Part shown: in pieces, positions 34,122-43,697 of the stretch | Numbering within the stretch: the first letter of the stretch is position 1 | Layout of the letters: each line of letters opens with the position of its first letter | From: Verrucomicrobiia bacterium | Lineage (GTDB): Bacteria; Verrucomicrobiota; Verrucomicrobiia; Limisphaerales; JAOAIM01 | Direction: 5' to 3' | Assembly (NCBI GenBank): GCA_026414705.1 | Contig: JAOAIM010000005.1 | Span: 1 to 56,043, forward strand | DNA length: 56,043 nucleotides | Made by a program: the position numbers and the translations under genes | Notes under the pieces: model-generated | Told to the model about the DNA's origin: nothing | What the model saw: only the letters and a program-made list of their open reading frames with translations | Database searches by the model: none

Positions 34122-35192
34122 ATGCGCGAAGCTTCGTTGAAATTTCTCGAGACGCTCGTCAACACGCCCAGTCCGGTCGGATTCGAGGCCGGCGGGCAAC
34201 GGGTGTGGCTGGATTACGTCAAACCGTTCGCCGACGAAACGTTTTCCGATGCCTACGGCAATTGCGTGGCGGTGCTCAACAAGGGCGGGTCGCCGCGTCT
34301 GATGCTGGCCGGGCACGCCGACGAGATTGCGATGGCGGTCAACTACATTGATGAGAACGGTTACGTGTATGTGCGGCGTGTGGGCGGGGTGGACGCGGCG
34401 ATCACGCGCGCGCAACGGGTGGTTATTCACGGGCGCAACGGACCGGTCAAGGGTGTCGTCGGCAGCGTTGCGCCGCATTTGCGCAAGGAGGAAAAAGACC
34501 CCAAGCCGCCGCAGATGCACGAGTTGTTCGTGGACATTGGGGTTTCGAAACGGGCGCAGGCCGAGAAGCTGGTGCGGGTTGGTGATCCGGTGACGTTGGC
34601 CGATCAGTTTGAGTGGTTGCGGGGCGATCTGGCGGTGGCGCGGGCCTTCGACAATCGCGTGGGCACGTTTGCCGTGGCCGAAACGCTGCGGTTGTTGCGC
34701 GAGTCCGGCTCGAAACTCCGCGCCGAAGTGTGCGCGGTCTCCAACGTGCAGGAGGAGGTCGGCCTGCTGGGCGCGCGACAGATTGCCTACTCGCTCAAGC
34801 CCGACGTGGCGGTCGTGGTGGACGTCACGCACGCGACGGATTATCCGACGGTGAACAAGCAGCAGCACGGGGAGGTGAAACTCGGCGGCGGGCCGGTGTT
34901 GATGCGGGGCGGTTGCAACCACCCCGAAGTGGTCGCCCGACTTGAAGCCGTGGCGCGCGCGCAGAAAATTCCGCTGCAATACGAGGCGACTTCCGGCGCG
35001 AGCAACACCGACGCGGATGTGATTTTCTGGACGCGCGGGGGCATTCCCTGCGGGCTGGTGAGCCTGCCCAATCGCTACATGCACTCGCCGGTCGAGGTGG
35101 TGAGCCTCAAAGACCTGGAGCAAATTCCCCGACTGCTGGCGGCCTTCGCCCTCTCGCTCAAGCCCGGCGAGCAGTTCAAGGTGCGAATCTGA
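34122..35192 (+). CDS. M42-family glutamyl aminopeptidase/endoglucanase-like metallopeptidase
   Basis: 356 residues. Di-metal peptidase with His65 (LAGHADEIAM), Asp177 (AFDNRVGTF), Glu211/Glu212 (NVQEEVGLLGA), Asp234 (VVVDVTHATDYP) and His321 (YMHSPVEVV). M42 enzymes form dodecameric tetrahedral cytoplasmic peptidases that trim short peptides. ATG 34122 starts MREASLKFLETLVNTPSPVG, the conserved N-terminus; the frame is open to 34050 with no conserved content. Divergent from glycerate kinase (128 bp). Confidence 0.94.
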   Translation: MREASLKFLETLVNTPSPVGFEAGGQRVWLDYVKPFADETFSDAYGNCVAVLNKGGSPRLMLAGHADEIAMAVNYIDENGYVYVRRVGGVDAAITRAQRVVIHGRNGPVKGVVGSVAPHLRKEEKDPKPPQMHELFVDIGVSKRAQAEKLVRVGDPVTLADQFEWLRGDLAVARAFDNRVGTFAVAETLRLLRESGSKLRAEVCAVSNVQEEVGLLGARQIAYSLKPDVAVVVDVTHATDYPTVNKQQHGEVKLGGGPVLMRGGCNHPEVVARLEAVARAQKIPLQYEATSGASNTDADVIFWTRGGIPCGLVSLPNRYMHSPVEVVSLKDLEQIPRLLAAFALSLKPGEQFKVRI

Positions 35193-35210
35193 CGCGCGCC
35201 GCGCGCGGGC

Positions 35211-35226
35211 CGGCGGGTTGCCGCCG
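35211..35226. terminator. GC hairpin between convergent M42 and zinc-ribbon genes
   Basis: CGGCGG/CCGCCG stem of 6 bp around GTTG, between two stop codons. No T run; low-confidence bidirectional terminator. Confidence 0.3.
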
Positions 35227-35246
35227 CTTGCGCCCCGGCACGCGGC

Positions 35247-35855
35247 TCAAAGGACAAGGTCTTCGGGCCGCACTTCCAGGCACTCGTCGTGGTCTTCCCA
35301 GATCACCGCCGGGTAATGCTCCAGCAACTTGGGGGCAAGCTCCCGACCGGCCCGGATCAACAGCCGCTCGGCCTCCTGAGCGGCGTTCTCGAAGGCGCGG
35401 TCGTAGTCGCCGGCGCTTTTCCGCTGGCGCTCGTCCCAGTGCGCGACGGCGTGAATCGGTTCGTATTGGGCGGCCCAGATTTCGAGGTCGGCTCGCACCT
35501 CGGCGGGAATTTCCGGAAAGGGAATCAACGTTTCGCCGCAATGCTGGCAAATCAGGCCGGCGTCCCGCACGTCGCGGGTCAGCAGCGGCAGCAACGGCGC
35601 CCGACAGCACGGCGATTCCGAGTAGGCGGCCGGGGGCGTGGCCAGGCGCTTGAACCAGATTTGGCGGTCGTGACCCACGCGCGCCGCCAGGCGATACGCG
35701 CCGACCAACGGATGCGAAAGCCGCCAGACCTTGCCCTGCAACTGCCCCAGCGTCTGGGCCAGCCACCGCGCCAGCGACAGGTCGTCAAAATCCCGAAACG
35801 CCTGTTCGTATTCGGCCCACAGCACGTCCAGCGGTTCATCGGATGCAAACGACAT
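35247..35855 (-). CDS. Unknown protein with a treble-clef/zinc-ribbon-like centre
   Basis: 202 residues, no signal peptide or membrane span. The middle carries a possible zinc site, SPCCRAPLLP followed after about 18 residues by ICQHCGETLIPF (Cys-Cys ... Cys-x2-Cys). The N-terminal half is helical and acidic (EYEQAFRDFDDLSLARWLAQ), the C-terminal half has a helix rich in Glu and Arg (DRAFENAAQEAERLLIRAGRE). I do not recognise the family; similar proteins seem limited to Verrucomicrobia, by recall. Convergent with the M42 gene. Confidence 0.68.
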   Translation of the reverse strand: MSFASDEPLDVLWAEYEQAFRDFDDLSLARWLAQTLGQLQGKVWRLSHPLVGAYRLAARVGHDRQIWFKRLATPPAAYSESPCCRAPLLPLLTRDVRDAGLICQHCGETLIPFPEIPAEVRADLEIWAAQYEPIHAVAHWDERQRKSAGDYDRAFENAAQEAERLLIRAGRELAPKLLEHYPAVIWEDHDECLEVRPEDLVL

Positions 35856-36325
35856 GGCCGGAGGCAGTGTTGCAAAGCCGCCTGTTGCTTGTCCAGAAGC
35901 CGGGTCGGTGGTTCAACCGGCCCGGCCCGGAGATTTGAGTCTCCTTCTTGCGAAACCCTTGGCGTCGCGCCCCAGCCACCGGGTCGGGCAACGAGTTCGG
36001 CGAGCGATTTGAACGCGCTTGGGGCCGGTTCACATTCGTTGAGTGCGGTTTGATCAGTGCGCCGCTTGAGCGCGAACCGGGGCAACGCGGCCTGCACGCC
36101 GTTTCAACGGTTTGCCACCCGATGCGAAAAGTCGCGTAAGCCGCTCGGAACGCCGGCGGGCGTTTCTCACCGGGCTGAAGCCGGGTGTCTGTGAGCGCTC
36201 TGCGAGCTGTGCAGGTCATGCCCCCGGGGTTTCACGCGCGGGTTGCCTCGAAAATTTGGCGCGGCGCAAGGGTGCATGGCGGTTTTGAGTTTGGCGTGGC
36301 TGCCGGTGCGGACTAGGTTCGTCGC
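35856..36325. other. Gene-free stretch with a single REP-like hairpin
   Basis: 470 bp before the CotH-domain gene. The only structure seen is a hairpin CACCGGGCT-ga-AGCCGGGTG (36168-36187, one mismatch), related to the paired hairpins at 28225-28244 and 28337-28356. No credible promoter or small gene is visible. Confidence 0.5.
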
Positions 36326-38611
36326 GTGACGACGACTTCGGCCTGGCGCGGGCGCGCTGCGTTGCTCGGATTGAGCATGTGGATGCTCCCAGCGGTTGCG
36401 GCAGACGCGGCCGACGGCCGGGTGCAACTGCGCCCGACCGAAGGTGGGTTGCAGGTGAAGGTGGACGGGGACAAGGACGACGATTGGTGGATCGAAACCT
36501 CAACCAACCTCACGCACTGGACTACGCTTACCAACCTCGGCCCGGTGCTTTCCGGCAACGAGGCCAATGCGCCCTGGCGCGCGTTGGGCGGCGCCACCAA
36601 CCTCGCGCGCTTCTTTCGCGCCCGGCAAACGGGCGGGTTGTATGACCCGACGATTTTCCGCACCGTGAGCCTCATTTACACCCAGGCGAGCGCGGCGGCA
36701 TTTTCCAACGCGATGCACCTGGCGCGGCAATACGAGACGAACATTTACCTGCCGCAGGTCTGGCTCGACAACGGCGCGACCAATTACCACGTCGGCGCCC
36801 GCTTCAAGGGCAACACCTCCTACACGATGAGCGGCCCGCGCAAGTCCATCAACCTGGAGTTCGACTTCATCACGCCGGATGCCGACCTCATGAACATGGA
36901 GACGGTGAACCTGAACAACGCCGCCGGCGACGAGACCGTGATGCGCGAGCCGTTGTTCTTCACCATCATGAGTCAATACACGCCCTGCCCGCGCGCGGCG
37001 ATGTGCCAGCTCCACGCCAACGGGTCGCTCTGGAGCGTCTATGCGCTGGTGCAGCAGGCCAACAACCAGCTCCTGCGCGAGTGGTTTCCCAGCGACAACG
37101 GCGACCGCTGGCGCGCGCCCAACGCGGCGACCGGCGGCACCGGCGGCGGCTTTGCCAGCTCCAATTCCGCCTTCATCATCTTCACCAACCGCGACGCCTG
37201 GTTTTACACCAACCACTACATCCTCAAAAGCACCACGACCAACCTGCTCACCGCCCTGCAGCGCCTGACCAACGCCATCTACGCCCTGCACCTGACACCC
37301 ACCAACCAGTTGCGCGATCGCTCCGAGGACTTCTGGGCCGTGGACAACTGGCTGTGGTTTCTGGCGCTGGAAAACCTGTTTGTGGACGACGACAGCTACT
37401 GGAACAAGGGCGCCGATTACGCGTTTTACTACGAGCCGGAGAGCGGGCGCATTCACCCGATCGAGCACGACGGCAACGAGGCGTTTGCCGCCATCGGCAG
37501 CGTCAACTACACGCTCTCGCCGGTCTTCGGTGCCACCAGCAACAACCGCCCGCTGCTGTATCGCTGGTTGCCGATTGGCGAGTTGCGCCAGCGTTACCTC
37601 GCGCACATGCGCACCGTGCTCAAGGAGTCTTTCAATCCGGCGGTGCTGACGCCGATGATTGACATGTTCCACCGGCTCAGTGTGCAGGCGCTGATCGCCG
37701 ACCCGCGCCGGGGTTACTCGATGACCGCCTACACCAACGACCTCATCGCCCTCAAAACCTACGTCACCAACCGCTACAACTTCCTCATGGCGCACCCGGA
37801 ATTGACGCCGCTGCAGCCGGACATCGTCTGGGTCAGCGGGCCTTCCAACACCGTCTTCGCCACCAACGTGCCCTTCATCACCGCGCGCGTGGTCTCCCGC
37901 CAGACCAGCGGCGTGCACTCGGTCTGGCTCTATTTCCGCGACAAGCCCTACGGCCGGTTCACCGTGCGCCAGATGTTCGACAACGGACTCAACGGCGACG
38001 GCGCCGCCGGCGACAACGTCTATGGCGCGCCCACGACGAATTTCCCCGCGGGCAACAAAATCCATTTTTACATCGAGGCCCGGGCGACCAACGCCGTGCG
38101 CGCCGCGATTTTTTCGCCCGAACGCGCCGAACGCGAAACCTACAGCTACCGCGTCGCCCTCAGCGCGGCGGCCACCACGCCCGTGGTGATCAACGAATTC
38201 ATGGCCGACAACGTTTCGGCATTCGCCGATCCCCAGGGCCAGTTCGACGACTGGATCGAACTGCACAACCTCACCGACGCGCCGGTGGACCTGACCGGGC
38301 GTTACCTCTCCGACCGCGCCACCAACCCGCGCAAATGGCCCTTCCCACCCGGCACGGTCATCCCGCCCAACGGCTTCCTCATCGTCTGGGCCGACGAAAA
38401 CGGCAACGACACCCCCGGCCTGCACGCCAACTTCAAGCTCAGCAAAGAAGGCGAGGAAATCCTGCTGGTGGACACCGACGCCAACCAGAATCAGGTGCTG
38501 GATTGGATTGTCTTTGGCGCGCAACAGACGGATACTTCCTACGGTCGCTCGGCAGCCGACGCCGACGTGTGGACGTTCATGACGCCGACGCCCGGCGCGC
38601 CAAACCAGTAA
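36326..38611 (+). CDS. Exported CotH-kinase-domain protein with lamin-tail domain
   Basis: 761 residues, GTG start. Signal peptide (LGLSMWMLPAVAADA, about 14-28). Residues about 33-100 form the Verrucomicrobia-type module (WWIETSTNLTHWTTLTN ... ARFFRAR). A CotH domain occupies about 115-480: RFKGNTSYTMSGPRKSINLE, LHANGSLWSVYALVQQANNQ, IHPIEHDGNEAF. CotH proteins are atypical protein kinases in spore coats; surface CotH of non-spore-formers has no established function. A linker leads to a lamin-tail domain (LTD, about 622-735: VVINEFMADNVSAF ... DDWIELHN). Likely a surface or secreted structural protein. Next gene 33 bp downstream. Confidence 0.85.
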   Translation: MTTTSAWRGRAALLGLSMWMLPAVAADAADGRVQLRPTEGGLQVKVDGDKDDDWWIETSTNLTHWTTLTNLGPVLSGNEANAPWRALGGATNLARFFRARQTGGLYDPTIFRTVSLIYTQASAAAFSNAMHLARQYETNIYLPQVWLDNGATNYHVGARFKGNTSYTMSGPRKSINLEFDFITPDADLMNMETVNLNNAAGDETVMREPLFFTIMSQYTPCPRAAMCQLHANGSLWSVYALVQQANNQLLREWFPSDNGDRWRAPNAATGGTGGGFASSNSAFIIFTNRDAWFYTNHYILKSTTTNLLTALQRLTNAIYALHLTPTNQLRDRSEDFWAVDNWLWFLALENLFVDDDSYWNKGADYAFYYEPESGRIHPIEHDGNEAFAAIGSVNYTLSPVFGATSNNRPLLYRWLPIGELRQRYLAHMRTVLKESFNPAVLTPMIDMFHRLSVQALIADPRRGYSMTAYTNDLIALKTYVTNRYNFLMAHPELTPLQPDIVWVSGPSNTVFATNVPFITARVVSRQTSGVHSVWLYFRDKPYGRFTVRQMFDNGLNGDGAAGDNVYGAPTTNFPAGNKIHFYIEARATNAVRAAIFSPERAERETYSYRVALSAAATTPVVINEFMADNVSAFADPQGQFDDWIELHNLTDAPVDLTGRYLSDRATNPRKWPFPPGTVIPPNGFLIVWADENGNDTPGLHANFKLSKEGEEILLVDTDANQNQVLDWIVFGAQQTDTSYGRSAADADVWTFMTPTPGAPNQ

Positions 38612-38644
38612 ACTGAACCGAACCAAATCCAACCCGCTGCAACC

Positions 38645-39982
38645 ATGAAAACGCTCCGCATCCCGCTCGCACTGTTGATCGGCGTCACCGCCGTCGCGGT
38701 GGCGACCGCCGGGCCCTTCACGCCCGGCAACCTCGTCATCTACCGCGTGGGTGATGGCACGCTCGATTTGACCAACCGCGGTAACGTCGTGTTTCTGGAT
38801 GAATACACCACCAACGGCACGCTGGTGCAGTCCATCATGCTGCCGACCAACGCCGCCGGCACGCAGTACCCGCTCATCGCCAGCGGCACGGCCACCTCCG
38901 AAGGCCTCATCACCCGCTCCACCGACGGTCGTTTCCTGGTCTTCGCCGGCTACGGCACCAACCTGACCAGCGGCCTGGCGTTGGCGGGCACGGCTGCCAC
39001 CGATGTGCCCCGCGTTGTGGGCCGCGCGGATGCGCTCGGCAATCTCGATACCACCACCGCGCTCACCAATTTTTCCTCCGCCAACAACCCGCGCAGCGTG
39101 GCCTCCGACAACGGCGTCAACCTCTGGGTCGGGGGTGGCGCCGGCGGCGTGGCTTACACCACCCTGGGCGGCACGGCGGTCACCACCGTGAGCACCACCC
39201 CCGTGAGCAACATTCGGCAGGTGGCCATCTATGGCGGGCAACTTTACCTCAGCACGGCCTCCGGTTCGGCGGTGCGCATCGGCGCCGTGGGCACGGGTTT
39301 GCCCACCAGCGGGCCGGTGACCACGACCAGCCTGCCCGGCCTGCCCACCTCCGGCGGCGGGCCGTACGCTTTCGTGCTGCTCAACCTCACCGGCGGCCCG
39401 AACCTCGACACGCTTTACGTGGCGGATGAGACCTTCAACGCGATCGTCAAATACTCCCTCGTCGGCGGCAGTTGGGTTGGCAACGGCAGCATTGCCGCCA
39501 CCGCAGTTCGCGGCCTCACGGCGGCGGTCGCCATCGGCGGCGGAGCGACCAACGTGCATCTCTACGGCACCACCGGCGGTGCCGGGGCGTTGGGCGGCGG
39601 TTCGCTCTATGCCGCCAACGACACCGCCGGCCACAACGCGCCGCCGAGCGTCACCAACGTCACGGTCATTGCCACCGCAGCCCCGCGCACCGCGTTTCGC
39701 GGGATTGCCTTTGCGCCGATTGGCGCGGTTACGCCACCGCAGATCACGGGTTTGGAACTGGTGGGCAACAACGTCCGGGTCACCTGGACAACCTCCGGCG
39801 GCACGACCAACTACGTGCAAGCCGTCAGCACGCCCACCGGCAGCCTCGTGCCGTCCGGGTTTGCCGACATCAGCGGCCCGATTCCGATCCCTGGCAGCGG
39901 GCCGGTGCTGACCAACTACGTCGAGGTGGACGCCCGCACCAACCAACCTGCCCGCTACTACCGCATCCGCGTCGCGCCCTGA
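38645..39982 (+). CDS. Secreted beta-propeller-like protein of unknown function
   Basis: 445 residues with a clear signal peptide (TLRIPLALLIGVTAVAVATA, residues 3-22). Repeated short strands with Thr/Gly-rich turns and phrases such as TLYVADETFNAIVKYS, GRFLVFAGYG and YGGQLYLSTASGS suggest a propeller-like fold. The C-terminal 90 residues (ITGLELVGNNVRVTWTTSGG ... RYYRIRVAP) resemble the module at the N-terminus of the CotH-domain protein 33 bp upstream, so the two were probably co-opted together. No lipobox or anchor. Function unknown; not related to the PQQ-type protein at 49576 in repeat pattern. Confidence 0.75.
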   Translation: MKTLRIPLALLIGVTAVAVATAGPFTPGNLVIYRVGDGTLDLTNRGNVVFLDEYTTNGTLVQSIMLPTNAAGTQYPLIASGTATSEGLITRSTDGRFLVFAGYGTNLTSGLALAGTAATDVPRVVGRADALGNLDTTTALTNFSSANNPRSVASDNGVNLWVGGGAGGVAYTTLGGTAVTTVSTTPVSNIRQVAIYGGQLYLSTASGSAVRIGAVGTGLPTSGPVTTTSLPGLPTSGGGPYAFVLLNLTGGPNLDTLYVADETFNAIVKYSLVGGSWVGNGSIAATAVRGLTAAVAIGGGATNVHLYGTTGGAGALGGGSLYAANDTAGHNAPPSVTNVTVIATAAPRTAFRGIAFAPIGAVTPPQITGLELVGNNVRVTWTTSGGTTNYVQAVSTPTGSLVPSGFADISGPIPIPGSGPVLTNYVEVDARTNQPARYYRIRVAP

Positions 39983-40264
39983 GGCTTCAGGGTCCGGTGA
40001 AACGTGCCGGTTCGTGTCCCAACGGGCGGCCTTCGAGCGGGCTCTTCGCGTCTGCGGCCCCGTTGGCTTGAGGAAATTCAGTTGATTGGCGCGCAAGCCC
40101 GCAACTAGGATGCGCCGCTCAAGAATCCGAAAAGGCGTATGGCTGTGCGCGCACCTGGGAGATTTGGCGTGCCCGTGTCGGTGGTCACGGGCGGTCCGGG
40201 TCTGGAACTTTCACCCCGCGATTCGCTCCGGGTGAAGTGCGCGCTGGCTTGTGCTGGTTGAGCC

Positions 40265-41959
40265 ATGAACGTGTTGGGCATTCACATTGGTCACGACAGC
40301 AGCGCGGCACTGGTGCGGGACGGGCGGCTGGTGGCCGACGTTGCCGAAGAACGCTTCACCCGCACCAAGCATTACTGCGGCCTGCCCATCAACGCAGTGG
40401 ATTACTGCCTCAAGTCGCAGGGCCTGACGCTCGATGAGATTGACGCGGTGGCCGTGCCCGCCGCGTGCAGCGTGTTGGGCCTGAATTTTCTGCTCAACCT
40501 CCAGGGCGAGAAGCGCGAGAAAATGACGCGCAAGCGCCAGTTGCTGGAATTGTTCAACCGCATCTTCCGCAAGCCCGACGTGCGCCCGCCGCTTTACATC
40601 AAACACTTCTCCCTCAACTCCAAAACCGAGATCGTCCACGTCCATCATCACCTGGCGCACGCCGCCTCGGCCTACTACACCAGCGGCACGCGCGAGAAAC
40701 AGTTGATCGTGACCATTGACGGCTCGGGCGATGGCGTGTCGGTGGGCATCTGGCGCGGGGAAAACGGGCGCATCCAGCAGTTGCGCACCTTCCCCACCTC
40801 CGGCTCGCTGGGCTGGTTCTACAGCAATGTGACCGAGGCGCTCGGCTGGTGGCACGGCGACGGCGAGGGCAAAACCATGGGCCTGGCGCCCTACGGCGAT
40901 TACACCAAATGCCAGGGCGTCCTGGACCGCTTCACCCCCAAATACCAAAACGGCGAACTGGTCGAACCGCACGACTTCGGACGCATCGCCACCTGGAACG
41001 AGCACGGCGCGGTGCAATGGCACATGGAAGAGGCCTGTGCCATTCGCGACCTCATCCAGAAATACGGCCGCGAACACATCGCCGCCGAGGCGCAGCGCGT
41101 CCTGGAAGAGCAGGTCAAAAACATCGTTTTCCCGTGGATGGAACGCGAGGGCACCACCAACCTCTCGGCCTCCGGCGGCGTCATGCTCAACGTCAAACTC
41201 AACCAGCGCCTCTGGGAATCGGGCCGCATCACCCGTCATCACACCTTCCCCAACCCCGGCGACGCGGGCCTGGCGGCAGGCGCGGCGCTCTACGTCTATT
41301 ACGCCGCCCATCCCTCCGCGCCGATTTACCCGCTCGAACACTTGTATCTGGGGCCGGAGTATTCCGACACCGAAATCGAGGCCGCCCTCAAACTGCGCCG
41401 GCTCGAATACCGGCGGCTCGACAACGTGGCCGAATTCGCCGCCGAACAACTGGCGCAGGGCAAAATCGTCGCCTGGTTTCAGGGGCGGATGGAATGTGGC
41501 CCGCGCGCGCTGGGGGCGCGTTCGATCCTCATGAGCGCGGCGCGACCGGAAAACAAGGACATCATCAACGCGCGCGTGAAATTCCGCGAGGCGTTTCGCC
41601 CCTTCTGCCCGTCGCTGCTCTGGGAACGGCGCGAAGATTACCTGGTGAAGGCGCGCGACGAGTTTTTCATGATCACCTCCTTCGACTGCCAGCCCGCCAA
41701 GCGCGCGCGTGTGCCGGCGGTCGTGCACGCCGACGGCACATTGCGCCCGCAGACGGTGAAGCGCGAATTCGCGCCGTTGTTCTGGGAACTGCTCCACCAC
41801 TTTGAGCGGCTCACCGGCGACGGCCTGGTGCTCAACACATCGTTCAACGTGATGGGCGAGCCGATTGTGAATCATCCGCGCGACGCCATCCGCTGCTTTT
41901 ACGACAACGGGCTGGACGTGCTGATCCTGGGCAATTTTGTGCTGGAGAAACGCGCCTGA
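40265..41959 (+). CDS. NodU/CmcH-family carbamoyltransferase
   Basis: 564 residues. The N-terminal Kae1-like domain has GIHIGHDSSAALVRDGRL at the start, EERFTRTKH, metal-binding VHHHLAHAASAYYTSG and TIDGSGDGVSVGIW. The C-terminal domain has GRMECGPRALGARSIL and VLNTSFNVMGEPIV. Transfers a carbamoyl group from carbamoyl phosphate, via carbamoyl adenylate, onto a hydroxyl of a secondary metabolite or glycan (nodulation factors, cephalosporins). No biosynthetic cluster surrounds it, so the acceptor is unknown; surface polysaccharide is plausible. Confidence 0.95.
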   Translation: MNVLGIHIGHDSSAALVRDGRLVADVAEERFTRTKHYCGLPINAVDYCLKSQGLTLDEIDAVAVPAACSVLGLNFLLNLQGEKREKMTRKRQLLELFNRIFRKPDVRPPLYIKHFSLNSKTEIVHVHHHLAHAASAYYTSGTREKQLIVTIDGSGDGVSVGIWRGENGRIQQLRTFPTSGSLGWFYSNVTEALGWWHGDGEGKTMGLAPYGDYTKCQGVLDRFTPKYQNGELVEPHDFGRIATWNEHGAVQWHMEEACAIRDLIQKYGREHIAAEAQRVLEEQVKNIVFPWMEREGTTNLSASGGVMLNVKLNQRLWESGRITRHHTFPNPGDAGLAAGAALYVYYAAHPSAPIYPLEHLYLGPEYSDTEIEAALKLRRLEYRRLDNVAEFAAEQLAQGKIVAWFQGRMECGPRALGARSILMSAARPENKDIINARVKFREAFRPFCPSLLWERREDYLVKARDEFFMITSFDCQPAKRARVPAVVHADGTLRPQTVKREFAPLFWELLHHFERLTGDGLVLNTSFNVMGEPIVNHPRDAIRCFYDNGLDVLILGNFVLEKRA

Positions 41960-42131
41960 CGCCCTGCCGCCACGCCGTGAACTCTTCGCCACGCCAGCCC
42001 GCGGGCCGCAGCAGAAATCACCCGTTTGAGCCCGCGCGCCAATGGGGCGTGGCTGCCGGTCGCCGTCCGGAAACAGGATGCATCCGCCCGGTGCGGAATT
42101 GTTTCGTCGCGCTTGAATCGCGCTTGTTCGC

Positions 42132-43613
42132 ATGACGCAGCCAGCGGATGGCAACAGCCCGCCGGGCGAATGCCCGCCCTGGTGGCAGCCGGCGCTTCTG
42201 GCGGGGCTGGCGGGCGGCATGGCCTGGGGCATTCGCGGCCAATACGGTCACGAAACCGGCGCGATGATCGCCGGTCTCCTGGTCAGCCTGGTGTTGGTGC
42301 TCCTGTTTCGCCCGGACGCCGCCGCGTTGCCTGCGATGCGCGCCGTGGCCTTCGGCACCATCGCCATGGGCTTCGGCGGCACGATGACCTACGGCCAGAC
42401 GATCGGCCTGACGCAAAACGCCTCGCTCATCGGCCACTGGGACGCGCTGGGCTGGGGCATGTTGGGCCTGGCGATCAAGGGGGCGATTTGGATCGGCTTT
42501 GCAGGTTTGTTTCTGGGCATGGCTCTCGGGGGTGTTCCTTATCGCGCCCGCCACATCCTCGCCCTGATGTTGGGCCTGTTGGCGCTCTACGCATTGGGCG
42601 TTTGGGTGTTGAATCGCCCCTTCGAGCCGGCGGAGCGGTTGTTGCCACGAATTTATTTTTCCGCCGATTGGCGCTGGTATCCCGATGCGACGCCCGAAGA
42701 GTTGAAGCCGCGACGCGAGCATTGGGGCGGTTTGCTCTTCGCGCTGCTGGGCGCCTGGGTTTGGGCCGGTTGGATTCGGCGCGATCAACTGGCCCGCCGT
42801 TTGACCCTCTGGGGCGCGCTCGGCGGCCTGGGCTTTCCCATCGGCCAGTCGTTGCAGGCGTTTCATGCGTGGAATCCGGAGTTCTTTGAGTCTGGGTTCT
42901 GGGCGCAGCTCGACCCGCACATGAACTGGTGGAACTGGATGGAAACGACCTTCGGCCTGGTCATGGGCGCGTGCCTGGGCCTGGGCCTGTGGGTGAACCG
43001 ACGCCACATCGGGCCTTTGAGGCAAACCGACCCGCCGGAAATCAAACCCGCATTGGAAGCTTTCCTGGCGTTGATACATCTGCCCTTGCTGTTGCTGGTC
43101 GAATTCGCTGCCGTGCCGGCCGTGGACGCCGTTTACGACGTGGGTTTGTGCCTGGGGTTGATCCCGTTGGTGGGCGTGGCGGGCGGACGCTGGTGGCCAT
43201 TGGCAGTGGTTTTTCCTCTGACGGCCCTGCCCATCCTGGGCAAAACCATCCGCGCGCTGGTGTTTGAGGCGCAGGCCATCGCGCCGGTCTGGGGCTGGTT
43301 GGTCTATGGCGCTCTGCCGCTGGCGTTGATGATCGCGCTTGCCGTCCGTGCCGATCGAAAAGTCACGCAGGGTTGGCCCGCCGCCGTCCTGCTCCGACCC
43401 GCCCTGCTGTGGTGCACGTGGTTTTATTTTGCCATCAACTTCGCGTTCTTCCGATTCCCGTGGCCCTGGTCGGCCTGGACTCCGCGCACACCCAACGCGC
43501 TGGCATTTTTCCTCTGCGCTGTGGGTCTCACGCTCGCGTGTGTGTGCCAGAGCCGCCGCGCGCTTTCGCTCCAATCGCAAAACCCGGCCACTCCGCCGCC
43601 GCGCGACCGCTGA
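42132..43613 (+). CDS. Polytopic inner-membrane protein of unknown function
   Basis: 493 residues with about 11-12 hydrophobic helices (first near 25-40, 47-60, 68-85; others through 470). The phrases AWGIRGQYGHETGAMIAGLL and FGTIAMGFGGTMTYGQTIGLTQN are probably conserved and recall permease-type helices, but I cannot place the family. Periplasmic-type Trp/Pro-rich loops (FSADWRWYPDATPEELKPRREHWGG, in part) separate two halves. Sits 172 bp after the carbamoyltransferase gene and 84 bp before secA, all on the plus strand. Confidence 0.72.
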   Translation: MTQPADGNSPPGECPPWWQPALLAGLAGGMAWGIRGQYGHETGAMIAGLLVSLVLVLLFRPDAAALPAMRAVAFGTIAMGFGGTMTYGQTIGLTQNASLIGHWDALGWGMLGLAIKGAIWIGFAGLFLGMALGGVPYRARHILALMLGLLALYALGVWVLNRPFEPAERLLPRIYFSADWRWYPDATPEELKPRREHWGGLLFALLGAWVWAGWIRRDQLARRLTLWGALGGLGFPIGQSLQAFHAWNPEFFESGFWAQLDPHMNWWNWMETTFGLVMGACLGLGLWVNRRHIGPLRQTDPPEIKPALEAFLALIHLPLLLLVEFAAVPAVDAVYDVGLCLGLIPLVGVAGGRWWPLAVVFPLTALPILGKTIRALVFEAQAIAPVWGWLVYGALPLALMIALAVRADRKVTQGWPAAVLLRPALLWCTWFYFAINFAFFRFPWPWSAWTPRTPNALAFFLCAVGLTLACVCQSRRALSLQSQNPATPPPRDR

Positions 43614-43697
43614 TTCCTCGCCGCCGCCTGCCGGGATTCTTTTTGACGCTCCCGCGCCGTTTCCCTAGCGTTCCGACAATGCTATGATTTCCAACGC

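Noticed and set aside
36500-40096. 1198-residue open frame on the minus strand opposite the CotH-domain and propeller genes
   Set aside because: It mirrors two plus-strand genes in a GC-rich genome, is rich in Gly/Ala/Val/Arg, and has no domain; the plus-strand proteins have signal peptides and recognisable domains.
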